NCBI GenBank assembly: GCA_025935735.1
Contig: JAICUS010000087.1
Location: 1-14,513, forward strand
Length of the DNA stretch: 14,513 bases
Reading direction: 5' to 3'
Source of the DNA: Solirubrobacteraceae bacterium
GTDB taxonomy: Bacteria; Actinomycetota; Thermoleophilia; Solirubrobacterales; Solirubrobacteraceae
The translations under genes were made by a program, and so were the position numbers. Positions 6,442 to 13,879 of the stretch are shown here, piece by piece. Each line of letters opens with the position of its first letter. The stretch's first letter is position 1. Under the pieces are notes generated by a model. It saw only the letters and a list, made by a program, of their open reading frames with translations, did no database searches and was not told where the DNA came from.

Positions 6442-8861
6442 TGCTGCTGCCGCTCTTCTGGCTCCACGACTACGTGGACCCCGAGCTCGACGTGGCCAAG
6501 CTCGCCGCGCGCCTGGACATGACCGGCACGGCGGTCGAGCGCATGCACACCCACGGCGTCACCGCGCTGGAGTACTTCGTCGTCGGCCGGGTGCTGACCG
6601 CCGAGCGCCACCCGGACGCCGACCGCCTGACGGTCTGCACCGTCGCCGTCGGCGAGGGCGACGTCGCCCAGATCGTGTGCGGCGCGCCCAACGTGGCCGC
6701 GGGGCAGACCGTGGCCGTCGCCCAGCCGGGCGCGGTGATGCCGGACGGCACGCGCCTGAAGCGGGCCAAGCTGCGGGGCGTCGAGTCCCAGGGGATGATC
6801 CTGGCCGAGGACGAGGTGGCCATCGGCACCGACCACGACGGGATCATGGTGCTGCACGACGACCTCGTGCCCGGCACGCCGCTGGCCGACGTGCTGCCGA
6901 TCGCCACCGACGTGCTCGAGCTCGAGATCACGTCGAACCGGCCGGACTGCCTGTCGGTCTACGGCATGGCGCGCGAGGTGCACGGCGCCACCGGCGCGCC
7001 GCTGGCGCCGCCGCCGTGGGACGAGGACCCGGGCAGCGACGGCCCGGTGGACGGCGTGACCATCGAGGTCGAGGCGCCCGACCTGTGCCCGCGCTTCACC
7101 GCCCGGCTGTTCGAGGACGTCGAGCTCGGCCCCTCGCCCGAGTGGCTGAAGGCGCGGCTGATGGCCGCCGGCCAGCGCCCGATCAACAACGTCGTCGACA
7201 TCACCAACTACGCGATGCTGCTCACCGGGCAGCCGCTGCACGCGTTCGACTGGGACCTCGTGGCCGGCGGGCGCCTGGTGGTGCGGCGGGCGCGCGAGGG
7301 CGAGACGATGTTCACGCTCGACGACGTGGAGCGCAGGCTCGACCCCGACGTCCTGATCATCTGCGACGACGACGGGCCGACCTCGATCGCCGGGATCATG
7401 GGCGGGCAGCGCTCCGAGGTCCAGCCGACCACCACCCGCGTGCTGATGGAGGCGGCCAACTGGAACGGGCCGAACCTCCAGCGCACCTCGGCGCGGCTGA
7501 ACCTGCGCACCGAGGCGTCCGGGCGCTTCGAGAAGGGCCTCGCGCCCGAGCAGGCGATGGACGGGCAGGCGGTGGCCACGCGGCTGATGCTCGAGCTCAC
7601 CGGCGCGCGCCTCGTCGACGGCACGACCGACGTCGGCGGGTGGGTGGGGATCCGATCAACGGCGGCGACGCTGCGGCTGCGCGACGCCAAGGTGACCGGG
7701 CTGCTGGGCATGGAGGTGCCGATGCCCGACCAGGCCGAGCTGCTGGGGCGGATCGGGTTCGCCACCGCGCCGGCGGACGGCGGGCTGGACGTCACCGTCC
7801 CGTACTGGCGGCGCAACGACGTCACCCGCGAGGTCGACGTGATCGAGGAGGTCGCGCGGCTGTGGGGGCTGGAGAAGCTGCCCTCGACGCTGCCCTCGCG
7901 CCACGACACGAGCGCCCGCCTGACCGCCGAGCAGAGGCTGCGCCGGCGCGCCGGCGACGCGCTGGTCGGCGCCGGGTTCTCCGAGGCGATCGGCTGGAGC
8001 TTCCAGGCGCCGGAGATGAGCCGCCGGCTGCGCATCCCCGACGCGCCGGCCGTCCACGTGCGCAACCCGCTGTCGGAGGACCTGAGCGCGATGCGCACGA
8101 CGCTGCTCGGCTCGCTGCTGGACTCCGTGCGCCACAACCGCGCGCGCGGCGCCGAGGACGTCCGGCTCTTCGAGGAGGGCGCGATCTACCTCGACCGCCC
8201 CCACCGGCGCCCGCCCACCGCCGCCGAGCAGCGCTCCACGCCGCTGCCCGAGGAGCAGTGGCACCTGGCCGCGCTGCTGACCGGGCGCGTCCGCCCGGCC
8301 TCCTGGCGGGACACCGACCCGCCGCAGGCCGACTTCTTCGCCGCCAAGGGCGCGCTGACCGTGCTGCTGGACGCGCTGCGCGTGCCGTGGAGCGTCGAGC
8401 GCGCCGAGGAGCCGTTCCTGCACCCCGGCCGCGCCGCCCGCGTGCTGGCCGGCGGCGAGCGGGCGGGCTGGCTGGGCGAGCTGCACCCCGGCGTGGCGGC
8501 GGACTGGGACCTCGGGCGGGTCGCGGGCTTCGAGCTCGACCTCGGCGTCGTGCTGCCGCACGCGGTGATCGCGCCGCTCTACGAGGACCTGACGAGCTTC
8601 CCGTCGATCCGCCAGGACCTCGCGTTCTGGACGACCCGCACGGCGGACGAGCTGCTGGCCGTGGTCCGCGCGGCCGGCGGGAAGCTGCTGCGCGCCGCCG
8701 CGGTGTTCGACGTCTACCAATTGCGCGGCGAGACGTCGCTGGCCGTGCGGCTGGAGTTCCGCGCGGGCGACCGGACGCTGACCGACGAGGAGATCGCGCC
8801 GCTGCGGGAGAAGATCGTCGCGGCGGTGGCGGAGAAGCTCGGAGGGCGGCTGCGTGGCTAG
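6441..8861 (+). CDS. pheT: Phenylalanine--tRNA ligase beta subunit
   Basis: 806 residues from the ATG at 6441, which shares one base with the pheS stop; GGAG lies 11 nt upstream. The frame is open further upstream but PheT-like sequence begins at MLLPLFWLHDYVD. Domains in order: N-terminal helix; OB-fold tRNA-binding (EMAP-like) domain ~40-140 with VVGRVL and HPDADRL; B3/B4 editing domain with GQPLHAFDWD (~263-272) and SIAGIMGGQ; B5 domain ~400-470; catalytic-like core with EVDVIEEVARLWG; and a C-terminal ferredoxin-fold anticodon-binding domain ~713-806. The beta subunit binds tRNA-Phe and edits mischarged Tyr-tRNA. It overlaps argC by 8 nt, tying aminoacylation to arginine biosynthesis genes on one message. 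Confidence 0.97.
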   Translation: MLLPLFWLHDYVDPELDVAKLAARLDMTGTAVERMHTHGVTALEYFVVGRVLTAERHPDADRLTVCTVAVGEGDVAQIVCGAPNVAAGQTVAVAQPGAVMPDGTRLKRAKLRGVESQGMILAEDEVAIGTDHDGIMVLHDDLVPGTPLADVLPIATDVLELEITSNRPDCLSVYGMAREVHGATGAPLAPPPWDEDPGSDGPVDGVTIEVEAPDLCPRFTARLFEDVELGPSPEWLKARLMAAGQRPINNVVDITNYAMLLTGQPLHAFDWDLVAGGRLVVRRAREGETMFTLDDVERRLDPDVLIICDDDGPTSIAGIMGGQRSEVQPTTTRVLMEAANWNGPNLQRTSARLNLRTEASGRFEKGLAPEQAMDGQAVATRLMLELTGARLVDGTTDVGGWVGIRSTAATLRLRDAKVTGLLGMEVPMPDQAELLGRIGFATAPADGGLDVTVPYWRRNDVTREVDVIEEVARLWGLEKLPSTLPSRHDTSARLTAEQRLRRRAGDALVGAGFSEAIGWSFQAPEMSRRLRIPDAPAVHVRNPLSEDLSAMRTTLLGSLLDSVRHNRARGAEDVRLFEEGAIYLDRPHRRPPTAAEQRSTPLPEEQWHLAALLTGRVRPASWRDTDPPQADFFAAKGALTVLLDALRVPWSVERAEEPFLHPGRAARVLAGGERAGWLGELHPGVAADWDLGRVAGFELDLGVVLPHAVIAPLYEDLTSFPSIRQDLAFWTTRTADELLAVVRAAGGKLLRAAAVFDVYQLRGETSLAVRLEFRAGDRTLTDEEIAPLREKIVAAVAEKLGGRLRG

Positions 8862-9843
8862 TGTGGCCGTGTTGGGCGCCGCCGGCTACGCGGGCGCGAT
8901 CGCCGCGCAGCTGCTCTATCGCCATCCCGCGTTCGAGCTCACCCACGTCACCGCCCGCGCCGAGGCCGGCGAGCGCCTGGACGACGTCCACCCGCGCACG
9001 CGCGTGCCGCTGCGGCTCGAGAGCTACGCCCCCGGCATCGAGGTCGACGCCGCCGTGGTCGCCTACCCGCACGGCGCGGCCGCGCCGGTGGTGGGCGAGC
9101 TGCGCGACCGCGGCGTGCGCGTGGTCGACCTGTCCGCCGACTTCCGGCTGCGCGACCGCGGCATCTACGAGGACTGGTACGGCGCGCACGGCGCGCCGTC
9201 GCACTTCGGCACCGGCGTCTACGGGCTCCCCGAGCTCACGCGCGACGCGGTCCGCGGCGCCGACCTGGTGGCCAACCCCGGCTGCTACCCGACGGCGGCG
9301 CTGCTCGGCCTCGCGCCGCTGGCCCGGGCGGGCGTGATCGGCGACGTCGTGATCGACGCGAAGTCCGGCGTCTCGGGCGCCGGCCGGGCGGCCACCGCGA
9401 GCACCCACTTCATCGCCGCCGACGAGAACGTCTCGCCGTACAAGATCGAGGGCCACCGCCACACGCCGGAGATCGAGCAGGAGCTGGCGGCGCTGGGCGC
9501 GGAGCTGACGATCACCTTCACTCCGCACCTGCTGCCGCTCGCCCAGGGCGAGCTGGTGTCCTGCTACGTCACCCCGGCGCGCGAGCTGGGGGAGGGCGAG
9601 CTGGCCGAGCTCTACGACGATGCCTACGCCGCCGAGCCGTTCGTCGAGCTCCGCGACGGCCCGGTGGGCGTGATCGACGTGCGCGACACCAACTACTGCC
9701 GCATCAGCGTCCTGCAGGACCCGCGCACCGGGCGGGTGATCGTCTTCTCGGCCATCGACAACCTGTGGAAGGGCGCGGCGTCGCAGGCGGTCCAGAACCT
9801 CAACCTGATGTTCGGCGTTCCCGAGTCGGAGGGCATCCGGTGA
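8854..9843 (+). CDS. argC: N-acetyl-gamma-glutamyl-phosphate reductase
   Basis: 329 residues. It reduces N-acetylglutamyl phosphate to the semialdehyde with NADPH, the third step of ornithine synthesis. The Rossmann motif VAVLGAAGYAGA opens the protein. The catalytic cysteine is C144 in VANPGCYPTAALL; other family marks are VVDLSADFRLRD, YGLPEL and GHRHTPEIEQEL (200-211), which contains the active-site histidine. The GTG at 8854 is chosen because GGAGGG (8841-8846) lies 7 nt before it; a GTG at 8863 would be too far from that site. The start lies inside pheT (8-nt overlap), so there is no intergenic space for an ArgR operator. It overlaps argJ by 4 nt (GTGA). Confidence 0.96.
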   Translation: MASVAVLGAAGYAGAIAAQLLYRHPAFELTHVTARAEAGERLDDVHPRTRVPLRLESYAPGIEVDAAVVAYPHGAAAPVVGELRDRGVRVVDLSADFRLRDRGIYEDWYGAHGAPSHFGTGVYGLPELTRDAVRGADLVANPGCYPTAALLGLAPLARAGVIGDVVIDAKSGVSGAGRAATASTHFIAADENVSPYKIEGHRHTPEIEQELAALGAELTITFTPHLLPLAQGELVSCYVTPARELGEGELAELYDDAYAAEPFVELRDGPVGVIDVRDTNYCRISVLQDPRTGRVIVFSAIDNLWKGAASQAVQNLNLMFGVPESEGIR

Positions 9844-11063
9844 CCTCGCGCTGGCTGGAGACGCCCGGGCACGTGACCGAGCGTGAAGGCGACCTGCCGG
9901 CCGGGTTCCGCATGGCGGGCGTGTCGTGCGGGTTGAAACCGTCGGGCGGGCTCGACCTCGGGCTGTGCGTGTCGAGCGCCCCGGAGACGGTGAGCGCGGC
10001 CCGGTTCACCCGCTCGGGGCTGCTCGCCGCGCCGGTGATCCTCTGCCAGACCCGCACGCGCCTGGACGCGATCCGCGTCCTCGTGGTCAACTCCGGCAAC
10101 GCCAACGCGGCCACCGGCCGGCGCGGGCTGGAGGAGGCGGCGCGCATGCAGGGCGCCGCGGCGATGGCCGGCGGCGTGCGCGAGGACCAGGTCGCGGTCG
10201 CCTCGACGGGCGTGATCGGCGTGCTGCTGGACGCCTCGGAGCCGATCCGCGGGATCGCCCGCGCGCGGGCCGAGCTGCGCGAGCACGGCATGGGCGACTT
10301 CAGCGAGGCGATCCAGACCACGGACCGCTTCGCCAAGGAGGTCGAGGTCGACGTCGCGCTGCCGTCGGGCAGCGTGCGGCTCACGGCCCAGGCCAAGGGC
10401 GCGGGGATGATCTCGCCCAACTTCGCCACGATGCTGTGCTTCGTCCAGACCGACGCGGCCCTGGCCGCCGAGACCGCCGACCTGTTGCTCGGCGTCTGCG
10501 TCGCGCGCTCGTTCGACCGCGTCTCGGTGGACGGGCAGCTCTCGACCAACGACACCGTGATCCTGCAGGCGTCCGGCGCGAGCGGCGTGCGGATCGAGCC
10601 CCACTCCGAGGACGAGGTCCGTTTCGGCGAGGCGCTCGACTGGGCGCTGCGGCGGCTCGCACTGGCCATCGTGCGCGACGGCGAGGGCGCGCAGCGGATC
10701 GGCCGCGTGGTGGTGAGCGGGGGCTCGGAGGACGTCGTGGTCGCCTCCGCCCGGGCGGTGGCGAACTCGCCGCTGGTCAAGGCCGCGCTGCACGGCGGCG
10801 ACCCGAACTGGGGCCGGATCGCCCAGGCGGTCGGCGGCGTGGTCACCGACGCCCCGCTGGCGCTCGACGTGTTCATCGAGGACGTGCAGGTCTGCTCGGG
10901 CGGCGTCGCGGTCCCGTACGACGCGCCGGCGCTGGCCGAGGCCGTCGCCGGCGACGAGGTCGAGTACACCGTCCGCCTGCCCGGCGAGGGCTTCGAGGCC
11001 GAGGTGTTCTTCTCCGACCTCTCGCACGACTACGTGACCATCAACGCGGACTACACCACGTGA
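9840..11063 (+). CDS. argJ: Glutamate N-acetyltransferase / ornithine acetyltransferase ArgJ
   Basis: 407 residues from the GTG at 9840, which overlaps the argC stop and has GGAGGG 6 nt upstream; the frame is open further upstream but without ArgJ similarity. ArgJ recycles the acetyl group from N-acetylornithine to glutamate. It is a self-cleaving Ntn-type enzyme: the cleavage site falls in KGAGMISPNFATML, with T197 as the predicted new N-terminal nucleophile of the beta chain. Other family features are FRMAGVSCGLKPSG, VVNSGNANAATG, VSTNDT-like DGQLSTNDTV, GGDPNWGRIAQAVGG and the C-terminal DYVTINADYTT. Whether it is mono- or bifunctional (also using acetyl-CoA) cannot be told here; no argA-like gene is in the window. 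It shares one base with the argB ATG. Confidence 0.96.
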   Translation: MTSRWLETPGHVTEREGDLPAGFRMAGVSCGLKPSGGLDLGLCVSSAPETVSAARFTRSGLLAAPVILCQTRTRLDAIRVLVVNSGNANAATGRRGLEEAARMQGAAAMAGGVREDQVAVASTGVIGVLLDASEPIRGIARARAELREHGMGDFSEAIQTTDRFAKEVEVDVALPSGSVRLTAQAKGAGMISPNFATMLCFVQTDAALAAETADLLLGVCVARSFDRVSVDGQLSTNDTVILQASGASGVRIEPHSEDEVRFGEALDWALRRLALAIVRDGEGAQRIGRVVVSGGSEDVVVASARAVANSPLVKAALHGGDPNWGRIAQAVGGVVTDAPLALDVFIEDVQVCSGGVAVPYDAPALAEAVAGDEVEYTVRLPGEGFEAEVFFSDLSHDYVTINADYTT

Positions 11064-11911
11064 TGCACGACGTCGGGACCCTGCTCGAAGCGCTCCCGTA
11101 CATCCGGGAGTTCCACGGCAAGACCGTGGTGATCAAGTACGGCGGGGCGGCGATGACCGACCCCGCGCTGCGCGAGGACTTCGCCCGCGACGTGGTGCTG
11201 CTCAAGTACGTCGGGCTGAACCCGATCGTCGTCCACGGCGGCGGGCCGGACATCACGGCCTACATGAGGCGGCTCGACATGCCGGTGGAGTTCGTCGGCG
11301 GGCTGCGGGTGAGCGACGCCGACACCGTCGAGGTGGCCAAGATGGTGCTCGTCGGCAAGGTCAACAAGGACATCGTGGGGCGGATCAACCGCCACGGCCA
11401 GCCGGCCGTGGGGCTCTCGGGCGACGACGGCCAGCTCTTCCGCGTGTCCACGATGGAGGGCCCGGGCGGCGAGGACATCGGCTTCGTGGGGCGGATCGAG
11501 AAAGTCGAGACCGGCGTCATCCGCCACATCGCCGCCGACTACATCCCGGTCATCGCGTCGGTCGGCGCCGACCGCGAGGGCCGCTCGCACAACGACAACG
11601 CCGACGAGGCGGCGGGCGCGATCGCCCGCGCGCTGGGGGCCTACAAGGTGATGTTCCTGACCGACGTGGCGGGCTGGCTGCGCGACGCCGCCGACTCCAG
11701 CTCGGTGATCTCCGAGTGCGGGGCCGACGAGGTCGAGGCCGCGCTGCCGCACATGCAGGGCGGGATGCGGCCGAAGCTGCAGGCCTGCGTCGACGCCATC
11801 CACGGCGGGGTGACGTTCGCCCACATCATCGACGGGCGGCTGCCGCACTCGCTGCTGCTCGAGCTGTTCACGGACGCGGGCATCGGGACCAAGGTGCGGC
11901 CGGCCTCGTGA
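11063..11911 (+). CDS. argB: Acetylglutamate kinase
   Basis: 282 residues from the ATG at 11063 (TGATG junction with argJ; an in-frame GTG at 11060 is an alternative). It phosphorylates N-acetylglutamate, the committed step. Amino-acid kinase motifs: KYGGAAM with K25, VHGGGPDI (57-64), GLSGDDG, NADEAAGAIA, LTDVAGW with D201, and GGMRPKLQA with K238; the residue after GGM is Arg where Ile or Val is common. The N-terminal stretch LLEALPYIREFHGK resembles the extra helix of hexameric, arginine-inhibited acetylglutamate kinases such as the Thermotoga enzyme, so feedback inhibition by arginine is inferred. It ends with the typical DGRLPHSLLLELFTDAGIGT. It overlaps argD by 4 nt (GTGA). Confidence 0.97.
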   Translation: MHDVGTLLEALPYIREFHGKTVVIKYGGAAMTDPALREDFARDVVLLKYVGLNPIVVHGGGPDITAYMRRLDMPVEFVGGLRVSDADTVEVAKMVLVGKVNKDIVGRINRHGQPAVGLSGDDGQLFRVSTMEGPGGEDIGFVGRIEKVETGVIRHIAADYIPVIASVGADREGRSHNDNADEAAGAIARALGAYKVMFLTDVAGWLRDAADSSSVISECGADEVEAALPHMQGGMRPKLQACVDAIHGGVTFAHIIDGRLPHSLLLELFTDAGIGTKVRPAS

Positions 11912-13032
11912 ACGCGCTCGCTCCCACCTACGCGCGCTATCCGGTCGAGTTCGTGTCCGGCCACGGCTGCGTGCTCGTCGACTCGGGCGGCCACGAGTAC
12001 CTCGACTTCCTGTCCGGGATCGCGGTCAACAACTGCGGCCACTGCCACCCGCGGGTGGTGGCGGCGATCCAGGAGCAGGTCGCCCGGCTGATCCACGTCT
12101 CGAACCTGTTCACCACCGAGCCCAACGTGCGGCTGGCGGCGCGGATCGCGGACCGCTCGCTGGGCGGCGTCGTGTTCTTCTGCAACTCGGGCGCGGAGGC
12201 CAACGAGGCGGCGATCAAGCTCGTGCGCAAGGCGCGCCCGCGCGGGGACCTCGTGGTCGTGCACGGAGCGTTCCACGGCCGCACCTACGGGGCGCTGTCG
12301 GCCACGCCGCAGGAGTCCAAGCAGGCGCCGTTCGCGCCGCTCGTGCCGGGGTTCCGGGTGGTCGAGCCGACCGCGTCGGCGATCTCGGCGGCCGTCGACG
12401 AGTCGGTGGCCGCGGTCCTGCTGGAGCCGATCCAGGGCGAGTCCGGGGTCAACATCCTCGACGACGAGGTCCTGTTCGCCGCCCGCGAGGCCTGCGACGC
12501 GGCCGGCGCCGCACTCGTGTTCGACGAGATCCAGACCGGCATGGGCCGCACCGGCACGCTGTGGGCGTTCGAGCACTCCGGCGTCGTCCCGGACGCCATG
12601 ACGCTGGCCAAGGGCCTGGGCGGCGGGCTGCCGATCGGCGCCCTGGTCATCGGCCCCCGGCTGTCCGAGGTCTTCACCCCGGGCGACCACGGCTCCACCT
12701 TCGCCGGCGGCCCGGTCGTGTCCGCCGCCGCCCACGCCGCGTTGGACGTCATCGACGACGAGCGCCTGCTGGCCTGCGTGCGCGAGCAGGGCGAGCGGCT
12801 GCTGGAGGGCCTCCGCGAGCTCCCGAGCGTCGTCTCCGTCCGCGGCCGCGGCCTGATGGTCGCCGCCGAGATCGCCGCCGACGCACCCGAGATCGCCCGC
12901 CGCGCCCTCCTCGAGCAGCGCCTGATCATCAACGCCACCAGCCCCACCACGCTGCGCTTCCTGCCGCCGCTGATCGTCAGCGCCGACGAGGTCGACGACG
13001 CCCTCGGGCGGCTGCGCTCGCTGCTCGCCTGA
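11908..13032 (+). CDS. argD: Acetylornithine aminotransferase
   Basis: 374 residues from the GTG at 11908, overlapping the argB stop. It is a PLP-dependent class III aminotransferase that converts N-acetylglutamate semialdehyde to N-acetylornithine. Visible motifs: YLDFLSGIAVNNCGHCHP near the N terminus, the PLP phosphate-binding FFCNSGAEANEAA, AFHGRTYGALS, the PLP-ring Asp D206 in FDEIQTGMGRTG, and the Schiff-base lysine K235 in LAKGLGGGLPIGA. The substrate-loop motif GSTFAGGP takes the place of the more common GSTFGGNP. It is the last gene of the coupled run; no argF or argR follows, and the next gene is on the opposite strand with its stop codon adjacent. I see no terminator after it. Confidence 0.95.
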   Translation: MNALAPTYARYPVEFVSGHGCVLVDSGGHEYLDFLSGIAVNNCGHCHPRVVAAIQEQVARLIHVSNLFTTEPNVRLAARIADRSLGGVVFFCNSGAEANEAAIKLVRKARPRGDLVVVHGAFHGRTYGALSATPQESKQAPFAPLVPGFRVVEPTASAISAAVDESVAAVLLEPIQGESGVNILDDEVLFAAREACDAAGAALVFDEIQTGMGRTGTLWAFEHSGVVPDAMTLAKGLGGGLPIGALVIGPRLSEVFTPGDHGSTFAGGPVVSAAAHAALDVIDDERLLACVREQGERLLEGLRELPSVVSVRGRGLMVAAEIAADAPEIARRALLEQRLIINATSPTTLRFLPPLIVSADEVDDALGRLRSLLA

Positions 13033-13462
13033 CTACTCGTCCTGAGCGGGCTCCCGTCGCGCCGCCCGCTCGATCGCGTGCGCGACGACCTCGTCCTCCA
13101 GCTCGGCGGGCAGCCCGTAGAGCCGGCACACGAGCCGCTCCGCGCGCTCGACCAGCTCCCGCCCTTCGTCGAGCAGCCGGGCGATCGCGCCCAGCCGCTC
13201 GCCGGCCAGCCGCGCGAACGCCGAAGCCCAGGACCTCCTCGAGGATCGCCGCGAGGATCGGCTCGGTCAGGATCTCCTCGTCGTCGGTGTGCCGGCGGGT
13301 GGAGAGTTACGCTGCGAAGTCCGCCGCCTCGGCGAGCTGCCGGTAGCGGCCGCGGAACCGGTCGAGGATCGCGGCGAGCGCGGTGAGGGCGCTGTCGGTC
13401 GGTTGTGGCGAAGTCACCGCGGTTTCTGCGCAGATTTGTCGCAGTTGAGTGCTGAAATCCAT
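13033..13462 (-). pseudogene. Decayed gene, possibly ends of a type IIG R-M / N6-DNA methylase
   Basis: Read on the minus strand from an ATG at 13460-13462, one frame encodes 51 residues (MDFSTQLRQICAETAV... to LAEAADFAA), meets TAA at 13307-13309, then continues in the same frame with protein-like sequence (HTDDEEILTEPILAAILEEV) to about 13220. A second frame then encodes FARLAGERLGAIARLLDEG and RLVCRLYGLPAELEDEVV, ending at TAG (13033-13035), next to the argD stop. The LVxxLYGL tail resembles C termini of type IIG restriction enzymes and related methylases, and the EPILAAILEEVLGF part resembles their N-terminal region. The central methyltransferase domain would be missing. This suggests an in-frame stop plus an internal deletion with frameshift. 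Family assignment is a guess from short stretches; two independent small genes is the alternative. Confidence 0.4.
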
Positions 13463-13475
13463 CCGGTCCGGCGGC

Positions 13476-13481
13476 TACGGT
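13476..13481 (+). promoter_or_regulatory. Putative leaderless-type -10 box (TACGGT)
   Basis: TACGGT fits TANNNT and ends 7 nt before the ATG at 13489, the spacing expected when transcription begins at the start codon itself. No clear -35 or Shine-Dalgarno sequence is visible. The site lies in the 26-nt gap between the start of the minus-strand remnant and the small plus-strand gene. Confidence 0.4.
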
Positions 13482-13488
13482 GCCGGGC

Positions 13489-13728
13489 ATGTCGTTCACC
13501 GAGCGCGCCGCGCAGCTCACCGAGAGCGAGCTTGAGGCCCTGCTGCGGGCGGGGGTCTGGTACGCGAACTACTTCGCCCTGGACATCGCGGCGGAGGCGG
13601 GCGACTCGCACGCCAAGGCGGTGGCCGAGCGGGATTCCTACCTGACGCTCGTCGATGCGCTGCGCAAGCTGGGGGTGCTGTACGCGGTGCCGGACGAGCT
13701 CGCAGAGCACGCCCGTCGCGCCGCCTGA
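13489..13728 (+). CDS. Small conserved-looking protein of unknown function (79 aa)
   Basis: I do not recognise this family. The 79 residues are predicted mostly helical and acidic (MSFTERAAQLTESELEALLR..., DSYLTLVDALRKLGVLYAVP), with no signal peptide, membrane segment, Cys pairs or obvious catalytic motif. Codon third positions are strongly G/C-biased in this frame, supporting real coding. The ATG at 13489 is preferred because a TANNNT box sits 7 nt upstream, as in leaderless actinobacterial genes; a GTG at 13480 would add three residues but overlaps that box. It stands alone, divergent from the decayed minus-strand gene. It is most likely cytoplasmic. Confidence 0.6.
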   Translation: MSFTERAAQLTESELEALLRAGVWYANYFALDIAAEAGDSHAKAVAERDSYLTLVDALRKLGVLYAVPDELAEHARRAA

Positions 13729-13831
13729 GTCGCACCACTTCACGCTCATCCACCGCACAGGCTAGGCGTGGAGTCGGATGGCTGCGAGCCCGTCGGGCGG
13801 ACAGGCGTTCCGCGGGATCGCGACGCGCTGG

Positions 13832-13859
13832 TTTGGCGAGCATCGTCCGGCGGTATGAG
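13832..13859 (+). promoter_or_regulatory. Possible promoter of the secreted repeat protein
   Basis: TTTGGC (13832-13837) and TATGAG (13854-13859) are separated by 16 nt and lie just upstream of the GAGGAA ribosome binding site. Both match the consensus only partly, so this is a weak call. Confidence 0.2.
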
Positions 13860-13879
13860 AACCGCTGAGGAAACAGGCG

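Noticed and set aside
9765..9839. Upstream extension of argJ to an earlier start
   Set aside because: The added residues lie over argC and resemble nothing in ArgJ; the GTG at 9840 has an ideal ribosome binding site.
12285..13520. Minus-strand open frame of 411 codons across the end of argD
   Set aside because: It runs through argD in antisense and has no family features; the better minus-strand coding signal near 13033-13462 is in two other frames.
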